A stretch of 64,000 nucleotides of DNA, from contig CAYSCZ010000002.1 of the NCBI GenBank assembly GCA_964429655.1, positions 62,001-126,000 on the forward strand. The letters are read 5' to 3'. This document shows, piece after piece, positions 51,671-60,106 of the stretch. Each line of letters begins with the position of its first letter. The stretch's first letter is position 1. A model generated the notes under the pieces. That model did not search any database and was not told where the DNA came from. It saw nothing but the letters and a program-made list of their open reading frames with translations. Both the position numbers and the translations under genes were made by a program. The stretch comes from CAYSCZ01 sp964429655. GTDB taxonomy: Bacteria; Bacteroidota; Bacteroidia; Cytophagales; Cyclobacteriaceae.

Positions 51671-52254
51671 CAATAGAACCTCTTCCTTAGAATAAATTCC
51701 CAAACAGCGTCAGGAATTAAATATTTAACCGATCGCCCCTCTTTGATTAATCGTCGGATAAATGTTGCGGATATATCAATCGTTGGCGCTTGGATGAATT
51801 CTACATTTGTATGATTGTTAAGGCTGCTGGGTTTAGCATTAGGCCTTGGATAAACCAGTAATCCATGATTTTCCAGGATTACTTTGCTGTTTTTCCATCT
51901 GGGAAAGCTATGCAGGTTATCTTCCCCAATAATCAACTTGAATTTTTTATTAGGATTTTTATCAGATAAATATGCCAGGGTGTCAATAGTATAGCTAGGC
52001 CTTGGCAAATTAAATTCAACGTCGCAACCCCGAAAATGAGGATCATCATATATAGCTTTATCTACCATATCCAATCGGTCAAACTCGTGGAGTAATGATT
52101 TACTACTTTTCATGGGGTTTAAAGGAGTAACCACAAACCAAACTTCCTTTAAATCAGCTAATTGCCTGACTATGTTTGCAATTATCATATGTCCGTTGTG
52201 AATTGGATTAAATGAGCCGAAGAATAAACCATAAGTATCTTTAGCCTTTTCCAT
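51667..52254 (-). CDS. nadD: Nicotinate-nucleotide adenylyltransferase
   Basis: Adenylates nicotinate mononucleotide in NAD synthesis. The nucleotidyltransferase motif GLFFGSFNPIHNGHM (with the HxGH active-site histidines) and the C-terminal ISATFIRRLIKEGRSVKYLI are diagnostic. 195 residues, normal. Its start overlaps the end of gmk by 14 nt, so it is the last gene of the sigma-anti-sigma-gmk-nadD unit. Confidence 0.95.
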   Translation of the reverse strand: MEKAKDTYGLFFGSFNPIHNGHMIIANIVRQLADLKEVWFVVTPLNPMKSSKSLLHEFDRLDMVDKAIYDDPHFRGCDVEFNLPRPSYTIDTLAYLSDKNPNKKFKLIIGEDNLHSFPRWKNSKVILENHGLLVYPRPNAKPSSLNNHTNVEFIQAPTIDISATFIRRLIKEGRSVKYLIPDAVWEFILRKRFYC

Positions 52255-52819
52255 CTAAAAATACATCAACAATTTCGGCTGCACGATGGCAAGATGTTTC
52301 CAGGTTGTCATTAAGAATGCTAACATCAAAAGATTTCTCAAAACTCATCTCATAATCAGCTTTTAGAAGCCTTTTTTCTATTAAATCTTCCGTTTCTGTC
52401 TTCCTTTCAATTAATCTCTGTTTGAGAACTTCCCTATTTTGTACTTTGATAAATATTGCAATCGCATTTTTGTCAAAATACTGTTTTAGATTCAATCCGC
52501 CTAACACATCTACATCAAAGATCACATGGCTGCTAATGGCCCATATGCGCTCAACCTCTGATTTTAAAGTGCCATAATAAACATTTTCATAAACCTGTTC
52601 CCACTCTATAAACGCACCCTCTTCTATTTTTTTTTGGAATGCTTCAACTGTCAAGAAATAATAATCTTTTCCATCGTGCTCATTTTCTGACCTTCTTTCT
52701 CTGGTTGTCGCAGATACCGAAAAATCAATATCATTCCTATGCTGCATCAAATGTTTAACAATCGTAGTTTTTCCTGAACCAGAAGGTGCCGAAAGAATTA
52801 TCGCCTTACCATTAGTCAT
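52241..52819 (-). CDS. gmk: Guanylate kinase
   Basis: Phosphorylates GMP to GDP, needed for GTP and (p)ppGpp pools. The P-loop SAPSGSGKTTI, the GMP-binding TTRERRSENEHDGKDYYFL region and the lid are complete. The frame extends one codon to a TTG; the ATG at 52819 overlaps the stop of the preceding gene in an ATGA arrangement and is the likely start, giving 192 residues. It overlaps nadD at the other end. Confidence 0.96.
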   Translation of the reverse strand: MTNGKAIILSAPSGSGKTTIVKHLMQHRNDIDFSVSATTRERRSENEHDGKDYYFLTVEAFQKKIEEGAFIEWEQVYENVYYGTLKSEVERIWAISSHVIFDVDVLGGLNLKQYFDKNAIAIFIKVQNREVLKQRLIERKTETEDLIEKRLLKADYEMSFEKSFDVSILNDNLETSCHRAAEIVDVFLDGKG

Positions 52820-53109
52820 CAATTCAGGTCAGCTGGGGTTATAACAGAATCTCGAATGGTTTTTACCAGGCCGAAGGGGGGCTTTTTCATCTCTAACCGG
52901 TTTCTTATGAGATCTTTTATTTCTTTTTCTAATTTCAAATGTTCAAAACAAAGCATGCATTTTTCAAGATTATTCCGCATAAACTTCTCTTGATCAGGGG
53001 TGGCCTCATCATCCAGCATCAGCTCCAGTACCTCAAAGCATTTATTATAATCCGCACAGTTAGTATCAGGATTATTTTTTCTACCTCTCTTAAATAAAGA
53101 TCTGACCAT
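52819..53109 (-). CDS. Putative zinc-type anti-sigma factor
   Basis: 96-residue soluble protein encoded directly after an ECF sigma gene. The first residues are basic (MVRSLFKRGRKN), then CADYNKC (Cys18 and Cys24) and a helical segment ending in CMLCFEH (Cys51, Cys54, His57). The layout resembles the zinc-binding anti-sigma (ZAS) family. The usual Hx3CxxC motif has Asn47 in place of the His, so the metal site must differ. The frame extends upstream to 53157; ATGs at 53139 and 53109 are both possible, and I prefer 53109, just past the sigma gene stop. No membrane helix, so it would be cytoplasmic. Function is inferred mainly from context. Confidence 0.7.
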   Translation of the reverse strand: MVRSLFKRGRKNNPDTNCADYNKCFEVLELMLDDEATPDQEKFMRNNLEKCMLCFEHLKLEKEIKDLIRNRLEMKKPPFGLVKTIRDSVITPADLN

Positions 53110-53131
53110 AAAAAAAATTTTTGAATTAAAA

Positions 53132-53713
53132 CTAACCATATCCCATATTTTTCGCATAAGATTTCAAACGTTCTTTTAATAAATTCCTGGCCCTATGAAG
53201 GCGGGATCGTACTGTTCCAATGGGTATATCCAAAATTTTGGCCATCTCTTCATAAGTAAAACCTTCCAAATCACACAATATAATGACTGTCCTAAAGTCC
53301 AATGCAAGAGAATTCAAAGCATTAGTGACTTCATCACCGATCATGTCTTTTACCGACTCAACCCTTAAGTCAGGGGTGATGGCCTTATTGACTTCATCTG
53401 AATTGTAATAATTTTCAACTTCCTGGTAATCAACTTTTCCCGGTTCCTTACTCTTCTTCCTAAACTCATTAATGAAGCTGTTCTTCAATATTCGAAACAG
53501 CCAGGCTTTGGCGTTCGTTCCCCTATGGAAAGAATTGATAAACCGATAAGCTTTTAGGTACGTTTCCTGAACCAGATCCTTGGCATCGTCTTCGTCAAAG
53601 GTTAGTCTGTAGGCAAAATTATACATGGAATCGACATGAGGAATAAACTCATTGTCAAAGATATCAACCTTATCTTTGTTAGAATAGTCCTTTTTGATAT
53701 TGTCCTTTTGCAA
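53132..53713 (-). CDS. ECF-type RNA polymerase sigma factor
   Basis: 193-residue group IV sigma factor. Region 2 (about residues 28-100) has YNFAYRLTFDEDDAKDLVQE and KAWLFRILKNSFINEFRKKS; region 4 (about 135-185) has the helix-turn-helix LEGFTYEEMAKILDIPIGTV with RSRLHRARNLLKERL. The best start is TTG at 53713: no ATG lies between the upstream stop and the start of region 2, except one within it. It heads the unit sigma, anti-sigma, gmk, nadD. Its regulon is unknown; a stress response controlled by the adjacent anti-sigma is a reasonable inference. Confidence 0.92.
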   Translation of the reverse strand: MQKDNIKKDYSNKDKVDIFDNEFIPHVDSMYNFAYRLTFDEDDAKDLVQETYLKAYRFINSFHRGTNAKAWLFRILKNSFINEFRKKSKEPGKVDYQEVENYYNSDEVNKAITPDLRVESVKDMIGDEVTNALNSLALDFRTVIILCDLEGFTYEEMAKILDIPIGTVRSRLHRARNLLKERLKSYAKNMGYG

Positions 53714-53734
53714 ATGACCTAGCTTATATTTTTG
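53707..53734 (+). promoter_or_regulatory. Possible promoter of the envelope-glycan cluster
   Basis: TATTTTTG (53727-53734) fits the -7 consensus and lies 45 bases before the ATG of the first glycosyltransferase. The nearest TTTG (53707-53710) is only 16 bases upstream, shorter than the 18-19 of the other promoters. Confidence 0.35.
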
Positions 53735-53778
53735 GTTGTCTACGATTATTTGTTAACGTAAGTTTGTCGGCTACTAGC

Positions 53779-54897
53779 ATGACCACCGATCAATCATATT
53801 TTGTTTTGGAATTATGCACATCCCGTAATTTAGGAGGTCTAGAGCTTTATTTTTTTGATTGTTGCAAAAATTTGCCCGATTATGGTCTAAAGACTTTAAA
53901 TCTGATTACATCGGAAAGTAAATTAGAACGAAACTTTTTAACCGAAGGATTAAGTTTTATATTATTAAACAATAACCAACCGAAAGTTCCTATAATAGCT
54001 GCCGCACATTTATCCAGAGTAGTCAAAAGATACAATATCAAGATCATACATGTCCACCATAAGCGTGATCTGTTTATGGTAGCACTAACGAAAATTTTTC
54101 ACCCAAAAATAAAGATCATCCATACCAGGCAAATGCTGATCACTAAGCCAAAAAAAGGATTATACCATTCATTTATCTACAGGTCAATTGATAAAATGAT
54201 TGCCATAACAGAAGAATTAAAAGATAGGATTTTAAAATATGTAAATATCCCTCTAGAAAAGGTTTGTACATTATATTATGGTGTAAAAGAGCCAAATATA
54301 AATCCGGGATCATGTAATTCATTTTTCAAGAAATTTGGTAAGGCAGCATTTAATATTGCATTAATCGGAAGAATAGATCGAAAAAAAGACCAACATGTAT
54401 TAATCAAAGCCACTGCTATTTTGAAAGAAAAGGGCATTGATGTAATGTCTTATCTAGTTGGTGGTTCCACAGATGATGATTATAAAATAAAATTGGAAGC
54501 ATTAATTAATGATCTAAACCTGGTTGAACAAGTGATTATGACCGACTTCCAAAATGAACCACAGCGGTTTATGAACTGCTTTGATGTGGTGGTACTAACA
54601 ACTGCTCATGAAACTTTTGGCCTTGTGCTAGCGGAAGCTATGAGGGCTCAAACTGCTGTTATTGGTGCAAATAATGGCGGTGTACTTGAAATTATTGAAA
54701 ATGAAAGTAGCGGTTTGTTATTTGAAGCAGGGGATGAAAAAGACCTTGCACGTATGCTTTTAAGATTATATGAAAACCGGGAATTAAAAGAGAACCTCGC
54801 AAAAGCTGGTAAACTTCGTGCTGATAAGTTATTCAACCAGGAAAACCACTTTCTTGCACTCTTTGAAATTATTAAAACGTCTTTAAATAATGAGTAG
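53779..54897 (+). CDS. Glycosyltransferase family 4 (GT-B) protein
   Basis: Retaining sugar transferase, probably cytoplasmic, acting on lipid-linked or lipid-A-core glycan. N-terminal Rossmann domain (SRNLGGLELYFFDCC) and C-terminal donor domain with IALIGRIDRKKDQHVLIKA and the Glu-containing motif ETFGLVLAEAMRAQTAVIGA. The frame reaches a TTG at 53764, but the ATG at 53779 (MTTDQSYFVLE) is preferred, giving 372 residues. It overlaps the next gene by eight bases. The sugar and acceptor cannot be predicted. Confidence 0.9.
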   Translation: MTTDQSYFVLELCTSRNLGGLELYFFDCCKNLPDYGLKTLNLITSESKLERNFLTEGLSFILLNNNQPKVPIIAAAHLSRVVKRYNIKIIHVHHKRDLFMVALTKIFHPKIKIIHTRQMLITKPKKGLYHSFIYRSIDKMIAITEELKDRILKYVNIPLEKVCTLYYGVKEPNINPGSCNSFFKKFGKAAFNIALIGRIDRKKDQHVLIKATAILKEKGIDVMSYLVGGSTDDDYKIKLEALINDLNLVEQVIMTDFQNEPQRFMNCFDVVVLTTAHETFGLVLAEAMRAQTAVIGANNGGVLEIIENESSGLLFEAGDEKDLARMLLRLYENRELKENLAKAGKLRADKLFNQENHFLALFEIIKTSLNNE

Positions 54898-55669
54898 TGT
54901 GACAGCGATCATCATTACTTTTAATGAAGAACATAACATTGAAAGATGTATAAGGTCCTTGCAAGGATTTGCGGATGAGATCATAGTGATCGATTCCTAT
55001 TCAACTGACCAAACCGAAGAAATATGTAAAAAACATAAGGTAACATTCATACAAAATAAATGGCCGGGTATAAATGCTCAGAGAAATTTTTCACTGAAAT
55101 TTGCCTCTCATGAGTATATCCTTTCAATTGATGCTGATGAAGCTTTATCCGTTGAACTAAGATCAAATCTAATTATCAAAAAAGAAGAAGCATTCAATTA
55201 TGATGGTTACATCTTCAACAGACTAACCAACTATTGCGGAAAATGGATAAAGCACTGTGGATGGTATCCAGATAAAAAATTAAGATTGTTTAAAAAAGGT
55301 TTAGGAAAATACACAGGCACAGACCCACATGATGAGATTGTTCTGCAAAAGGGCTCCAGTATCCAGGAAGTAAAGCTTGATATCTTGCACTATTCCTTTA
55401 ACAGTCTTAATCACCACCTTAAAAAAATAGAATTCTTTTCAGAAGTAGGTGCACAGGAAGCTTTCAGGAGAGGGAAATCATCTTCGACACTAAAAGTCAT
55501 TCTAAGCTCAACTTTTACCTTCTTAAAGAAGTATTTTTTACAATTGGGTTTCTTAGATGGTTATTACGGGTTTATTATATCTGTTAACTCTACCTATGCA
55601 GCTTTTCTAAAATATGCTAAGCTCAAATTTTTAAATGAACGACGAAAGAATTCTATTAAGCCGTACTGA
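54890..55669 (+). CDS. Glycosyltransferase family 2, LPS core type
   Basis: GT-A fold transferase. The start VTAIIITFNEEHNIERCIRS, the metal-binding DxD region LSIDADEALS and the LTNYCGKWIKHCGWYPDKKL segment resemble the WaaE/KdtX-like enzymes that add a sugar to the lipopolysaccharide inner core. 259 residues, normal. A hydrophobic/basic C-terminal region may touch the membrane. It overlaps its neighbours by 8 and 35 nt, so the four genes are one operon. Confidence 0.88.
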   Translation: MSSVTAIIITFNEEHNIERCIRSLQGFADEIIVIDSYSTDQTEEICKKHKVTFIQNKWPGINAQRNFSLKFASHEYILSIDADEALSVELRSNLIIKKEEAFNYDGYIFNRLTNYCGKWIKHCGWYPDKKLRLFKKGLGKYTGTDPHDEIVLQKGSSIQEVKLDILHYSFNSLNHHLKKIEFFSEVGAQEAFRRGKSSSTLKVILSSTFTFLKKYFLQLGFLDGYYGFIISVNSTYAAFLKYAKLKFLNERRKNSIKPY

Positions 55670-56588
55670 CAACCTTGGAGATGTAATACTTACCCTTCCA
55701 ATGGCAGGCGTAATCAAGAACCATTTCCCTGATTGCAGTATTTACTTTTTAGGAAAAAACTACACCGAGTCAATTGTTAAGCGATCAGTCAATATTGATA
55801 ACTTCATCAATATTGAAAGACTAGATGAAAATAGCTTGCAGGATATTGATTGTTTGATACATGTTTTACCTGTCAAAAAAATCGCCCGCTTGGGAAAAAA
55901 ACAAAAAATTCCAATGCGGATAGGTACCAGCCACAGGATGTATCACTGGTGGACCTGTAATAAATTAGTAAACCTGGCCCGTAAAAAAAGTGATCTTCAT
56001 GAATCTCAGTTAAACCTTAAATTATTAAAACCACTGAAGATCCATCCGGATATCGACTTGTATGAAATGCATCACTTCTTAGGATGGCAAAATAGCAGAA
56101 ACAAATATCCCGAATTACTTTCGGATAACTTCAACCTTGTATTTCATCCAAAATCTAAAGGCAGTGCTAAAGAATGGCCACTTACTCAATATTACAAACT
56201 AGCTCAACAGCTAGATAAACAGACCTTTAAAATTTTTATAACAGGAACAACTATGGAAGGAGAATTAATTCGTAAAAATTGTCCCGAGCTTATTGATTTA
56301 GAACATGTTCAAGACCTTACGGGTAAATTTTCTCTTGATGAATTAGTTGATTTTATAGCTGCTTCATCCGGGTTATTAGCTGCCAGCACCGGGCCATTAC
56401 ATATCGCTGCAGCAAGTGGAATTTATAATTTAGGTTTATACCCTGATAAAAAACCTATACATGCGGGACGGTGGGGACCAATTGGTAAAAAAAGCACCAT
56501 CTTAAGCGAGATAAAGGCAATCGGTTCTGATTTGAATATTCATGTGAATGCGGTTAATAAAATTATTGAAAATTGGATTGAAAGATGA
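55635..56588 (+). CDS. Glycosyltransferase family 9 (heptosyltransferase-like)
   Basis: GT-B transferase of the ADP-heptose:LPS heptosyltransferase family. The N-terminal SRTDNLGDVILTLPMAGVIK, the donor-binding FHPKSKGSAKEWP and the ASTGPLHIAAASGI motif are characteristic. 317 residues, slightly short but complete. It suggests that the cluster builds a lipopolysaccharide or lipooligosaccharide core; the transferred sugar may not be heptose. It starts 35 bases inside the upstream gene and overlaps the next by four bases (ATGA). Confidence 0.9.
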   Translation: MNDERILLSRTDNLGDVILTLPMAGVIKNHFPDCSIYFLGKNYTESIVKRSVNIDNFINIERLDENSLQDIDCLIHVLPVKKIARLGKKQKIPMRIGTSHRMYHWWTCNKLVNLARKKSDLHESQLNLKLLKPLKIHPDIDLYEMHHFLGWQNSRNKYPELLSDNFNLVFHPKSKGSAKEWPLTQYYKLAQQLDKQTFKIFITGTTMEGELIRKNCPELIDLEHVQDLTGKFSLDELVDFIAASSGLLAASTGPLHIAAASGIYNLGLYPDKKPIHAGRWGPIGKKSTILSEIKAIGSDLNIHVNAVNKIIENWIER

Positions 56589-57478
56589 TATTTAAAAAAA
56601 TATATCCAAAAAAATTGCCTTTAAGCAAATATGAGTATCCAATTACTGAAAATGGTGATATCGATGAAGGACTGACAGAATACATTTTTACCATAATCCC
56701 TGCTAAGAAAAAATTTTGTATTGAGTTTGGAGCTAAATCTTTCGAATTTCTCCATAGCAGGAGCTTGATCCTGAATCATGACTTTCAAGCGTTACTCATC
56801 GAAGCGGACCCGGATGGTATTAAAAATCTAAGAGAAAAATTATCTGGCTATGATAAAGTTGCTATAATAGAAGATTTTGTTGACAGAGATAATATTGAGC
56901 AGATTTTTAAGAATAATGCGGTACCACAAAATCCGGATCTTCTAATAATCGATATCGATGGAAACGATTATCACCTTTGGGAAGCAATTAAACAATATCA
57001 TCCAACTTTTGTGGTAATCGAATACAACCCAAGCTATCCACCTAAACAAAAATTTACGATCAATTATAAATCAAATTTTGTTTGGAAAGGTGATGATTAT
57101 TATGGGGCTTCAATTCAATCGCTGGTTGACTTAGCCAACCGCAAAGGCTATGAGCTGCTTCATGTAAAAATGGGGGGCGATAGTTTATATTTTGTGAAAC
57201 ATGATGAATTCAAAAAATTTGGGATAGACTGTAATGATGTTAACTACATGTACCAACCCCCTCAGTATGGGAAGTTTGGAAGGGCTGCAAACGGGAAGGG
57301 ACATCCGGCATCAAAATTAAATACAAGCTTTTTAGAGCGGATAGGCTATATTATTAATTATTACCTGATGGCTATTCCGAGAAAATTTGTAAAAAGAAAA
57401 ATGAGAAAAGAAATTCAGCAGAATAAATCTATGGCGGAAAAAAATAAAAGGGACAATAAAATTGCCCCTTCTACATGA
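56585..57478 (+). CDS. FkbM-like SAM-dependent methyltransferase domain protein
   Basis: 297 residues with a class I methyltransferase-like core. FCIEFGAKSFEF stands in the SAM-binding loop position, LLIEADPDGIKNL provides the acidic residue after strand 2, LLIIDIDGNDYHLWEAI is motif IV-like, and VVIEYNPSYPP follows. The C terminus is basic and helical (RKFVKRKMRKEIQQNK). The Gly-rich loop is degenerate (EFGAKSFEF rather than DIGANxG), so catalysis is not certain. Its place at the end of the glycan operon suggests O-methylation of a sugar or a structural role. The ahcY terminator overlaps its last codons on the other strand. Confidence 0.7.
   Translation: MIFKKIYPKKLPLSKYEYPITENGDIDEGLTEYIFTIIPAKKKFCIEFGAKSFEFLHSRSLILNHDFQALLIEADPDGIKNLREKLSGYDKVAIIEDFVDRDNIEQIFKNNAVPQNPDLLIIDIDGNDYHLWEAIKQYHPTFVVIEYNPSYPPKQKFTINYKSNFVWKGDDYYGASIQSLVDLANRKGYELLHVKMGGDSLYFVKHDEFKKFGIDCNDVNYMYQPPQYGKFGRAANGKGHPASKLNTSFLERIGYIINYYLMAIPRKFVKRKMRKEIQQNKSMAEKNKRDNKIAPST
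57438..57468 (-). terminator. Intrinsic terminator after ahcY
   Basis: Minus-strand stem GGGGCAAT / ATTGTCCC (57461-57468 with 57450-57457, one G-T pair, three-base loop) followed by TTTTATTTTTTT. It begins 13 bases after the ahcY stop and lies inside the 3' end of the convergent methyltransferase-like gene. Confidence 0.8.
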
Positions 57479-57481
57479 AAA

Positions 57482-58786
57482 TTAATATCTATAGTATTCA
57501 GGTTTATATGGGCCTTCAACTTTCACGCCTATATAATTAGCCTGATCTTCAGATAAGGTATCTAATTCAACCCCAATTTTCTTCAAGTGGAAATAAGCCA
57601 CCTTTTCATCAAGCGCTTTAGGAAGGGTATAAACCGCATTCTCATATTTATCACTGTTGTGCCATAGCTCTATCTGCGCGAGTACCTGGTTCGTAAAAGA
57701 GTTTGACATTACAAATGAAGGGTGTCCGGTCGCGCATCCAAGGTTTACCAGTCTACCTTCAGCTAAAACTATGATGTCTTTACCATCAACATTGTATAAA
57801 TCAACCTGAGGTTTTATCTCAACTTTTGATTCTCCATAGTTTTCATTTAACCATGCCATATCGATCTCATTATCGAAATGGCCGATGTTACAAACGATGG
57901 TTTTGTCTTTCATACTTTTGAAGTAGTCACCATTAATAATGTCCTTATTCCCTGTTGCTGTAACAACAATGTCCGCTCTTTTTACAGCGTCCGTCATCTT
58001 CTTTACCTCAAAACCGTCCATTGCAGCCTGCAGTGCACAAATCGGATCAATCTCTGTGACAATCACTCTTACTCCGGCACCTCTCAATGAAGCTGCTGAA
58101 CCTTTACCAACATCACCATAGCCAGCAACAACAGCTACTTTTCCCGCCAACATAATATCTGTCGCCCTTCTAATGGCATCTACCAGCGACTCTTTACACC
58201 CATATTTATTGTCAAATTTAGATTTGGTCACTGAGTCGTTCACATTAATTGCAGGCAAAGGAAGAACGCCATTCCTGGATCTTTCATACAATCTATGAAC
58301 ACCAGTAGTAGTTTCCTCAGATACTCCTTTTATATCTTTTACTAACTCGGGATATCTGTCTAACACCATATTTGTTAGATCTCCGCCATCATCAAGAATC
58401 ATGTTTAAAGGTTTTCCATCCTTGAAAGCAAAAAGGGTCTGCTCTATACACCAGTCAAATTCTTCCTCGTTCATTCCTTTCCAGGCGAATACAGGAATAC
58501 CAGTATTGGCAATTGCAGCAGCTGCATGATCCTGAGTAGAGAAAATATTACAAGACGACCAACTAACTTCAGCGCCCAGTTCAGTCAGTGTCTCTATCAA
58601 TACAGCGGTTTGGATGGTCATATGAAGACAGCCGGCAATGCGGGCACCTTTCAGTGGTTGCTGGTCCCTATACTCCTCTCGCAATGACATTAAACCTGGC
58701 ATTTCAGCCTCTGCTAATTCCATTTCTTTTCTACCCCAATCGGCAAGGGTGATGTCTTTTACTTTGTAAAGTTGTGTTTCTACCAT
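57482..58786 (-). CDS. ahcY: Adenosylhomocysteinase
   Basis: NAD-dependent hydrolysis of S-adenosylhomocysteine to adenosine and homocysteine, which relieves product inhibition of methyltransferases. The N-terminal substrate region (GARIAGCLHMTIQTAVLIET, SSCNIFSTQDHAAAAI), the NAD-binding VVAGYGDVGKGSAASLRGAG and the C-terminal KVEGPYKPEYYRY are conserved. 434 residues, the shorter bacterial form. A -7-like box lies 38 bases upstream. No SAH riboswitch is recognisable in the 89-nt gap to birA. Confidence 0.97.
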   Translation of the reverse strand: MVETQLYKVKDITLADWGRKEMELAEAEMPGLMSLREEYRDQQPLKGARIAGCLHMTIQTAVLIETLTELGAEVSWSSCNIFSTQDHAAAAIANTGIPVFAWKGMNEEEFDWCIEQTLFAFKDGKPLNMILDDGGDLTNMVLDRYPELVKDIKGVSEETTTGVHRLYERSRNGVLPLPAINVNDSVTKSKFDNKYGCKESLVDAIRRATDIMLAGKVAVVAGYGDVGKGSAASLRGAGVRVIVTEIDPICALQAAMDGFEVKKMTDAVKRADIVVTATGNKDIINGDYFKSMKDKTIVCNIGHFDNEIDMAWLNENYGESKVEIKPQVDLYNVDGKDIIVLAEGRLVNLGCATGHPSFVMSNSFTNQVLAQIELWHNSDKYENAVYTLPKALDEKVAYFHLKKIGVELDTLSEDQANYIGVKVEGPYKPEYYRY

Positions 58787-58823
58787 GTGAAATAGTTTTT
58801 AAATTTTAGTAGTTTATAAAAAG

Positions 58824-58831
58824 CAAAGTTA
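58824..58831 (-). promoter_or_regulatory. Candidate -7 promoter box of ahcY
   Basis: Minus strand TAACTTTGC, identical to the -7 box of the tRNA-Trp promoter, 38 bases before the ahcY start. No TTTG at the right distance upstream was found. Confidence 0.5.
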
Positions 58832-58875
58832 TAAAAAATCAATTACCTTGTTTTTTATAGTTGATTAAGTGATGA

Positions 58876-59622
58876 TTATCCTCTAATAAATTCGATCTCT
58901 TTGATGTCGTATTTTTTTATCCCACCACTCCTTTCAACCAGCAGATTTCCAGTATCATCAACATCTACAATTGTGCCTTGGAATAAACCCTTTTTATCTC
59001 GAAAAAGTAGACGTTCTTCGAAACCAAATAAATTATTCATGTAGCTCTGCTTTAATTGTTGTCTATCCTCAAAAAGAAGCTGGTAGTTAATTTCAAATTG
59101 GTAAATAATCTGCTTTAACAAATCAAAAACATCATAGTCTTTTTTTGTGATCAATTTTAAGGAGGTGGCACCTTGAGCTGTAAAACTTGTCTGATTCACG
59201 TTCAACCCAATTCCAACTATGGAAGATTCCACCAACGAATCATACAAGGTATTTTCGATTAAGATCCCCGCAATTTTATTTTTTTCAAATAGTAAATCAT
59301 TAGGCCACTTAATGAAAAATCCATTGCTGTTTGTAGTTTCTTTCACGGTTGTAAGGAGGCTTACAGACACATAATAATTAAGATAGTATTGATCAGGGAT
59401 TTTTAATTGAGGGAACATTAGTAATGAAAATGTTAAATTTTTATAAGGTTCTGACTCCCAATGATTTCCTCGCTGACCTTTACCTTTCTTTTGGTTTTCC
59501 GTTACTACTACAGTGCCATGCTTACCTTTTTTTTCTTTTAACAGCGCATTAATAACATCGTTGGTTGAGTGACATTCTGTCAGCTTTATAACATTATTTA
59601 TATTAAATATGCTTTTTGGCAA
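58876..59622 (-). CDS. birA: Biotin-[acetyl-CoA-carboxylase] ligase
   Basis: Activates biotin with ATP and attaches it to carrier lysines. The catalytic domain starts at IKLTECHSTNDVINALL; the biotin/AMP loop KKGKGQRGNHWES and the KWPNDLLFEKNKIAGILIEN segment are clear, followed by the small C-terminal SH3-like domain. 248 residues and no N-terminal helix-turn-helix, so it is a monofunctional ligase, not a repressor. The start appears to be TTG at 59622; no ATG is available upstream in frame. Its likely substrate, a biotin carrier protein, is encoded at 49815. It diverges from rsfS across 51 bp. Confidence 0.92.
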   Translation of the reverse strand: MPKSIFNINNVIKLTECHSTNDVINALLKEKKGKHGTVVVTENQKKGKGQRGNHWESEPYKNLTFSLLMFPQLKIPDQYYLNYYVSVSLLTTVKETTNSNGFFIKWPNDLLFEKNKIAGILIENTLYDSLVESSIVGIGLNVNQTSFTAQGATSLKLITKKDYDVFDLLKQIIYQFEINYQLLFEDRQQLKQSYMNNLFGFEERLLFRDKKGLFQGTIVDVDDTGNLLVERSGGIKKYDIKEIEFIRG

Positions 59623-59673
59623 AGTATTTATGAACTTTAATTATAATATTCTACGAACACCTAAAATTAGTTA

Positions 59674-60051
59674 ATGCAAAAAACTTCAGCAGTTAATTTG
59701 CCCTCTTCAGAAATAAGCAATCAAATTGTTCAGGGAATGTTGGAAAAAAAAGGGACTAACGTAGTAGTGATGGATCTGAGAAAAATTCAAAATTCTATAG
59801 CAGATTATTTTGTCTTATGTTCAGCCAATTCTGATACACAGGTCGATGCAATAGCAACCTCCATTGAAGAGTCGGTTTATAAATCGACTGAACAAGAGCC
59901 CTGGCGTATCGAAGGAAAACAAAACAAAGAATGGGTTTTAATTGATTATGTTGATGTGGTTGCTCATATTTTCATAAAAGAAAAAAGATATCACTATGAT
60001 CTCGAAGAACTATGGGGTGATGCATTAATTACTTTCGCAGAAGCAACCTAA
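59674..60051 (+). CDS. rsfS: Ribosome silencing factor RsfS
   Basis: Binds L14 and blocks subunit joining when nutrients are scarce. The family segments IADYFVLCSANSDTQVDAIA, GKQNKEWVLIDYVDVVAHIF and the C-terminal RYHYDLEELWGDA are present. 125 residues, normal. It lies 55 nt ahead of ftsH, a pairing frequent in Bacteroidota, and diverges from birA. Confidence 0.95.
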   Translation: MQKTSAVNLPSSEISNQIVQGMLEKKGTNVVVMDLRKIQNSIADYFVLCSANSDTQVDAIATSIEESVYKSTEQEPWRIEGKQNKEWVLIDYVDVVAHIFIKEKRYHYDLEELWGDALITFAEAT

Positions 60052-60059
60052 TAACTTTG
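60052..60059 (+). promoter_or_regulatory. Candidate -7 promoter box of ftsH
   Basis: TAACTTTG starts at the base after the rsfS stop codon and 55 bases before ftsH. A small hairpin TGTGA/TCACA (60059-60071) follows. No good -33 TTTG is seen, so ftsH may also be read from the rsfS promoter. Confidence 0.45.
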
Positions 60060-60106
60060 TGAAAATCACAGCGTTTATAAAAATTACTATTTAGAGATAT
60101 TGAGAG

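Noticed and set aside
58787..58875. SAH riboswitch ahead of ahcY
   Set aside because: The gap is AT-rich with a -7-like box and shows no matching conserved stem pattern.
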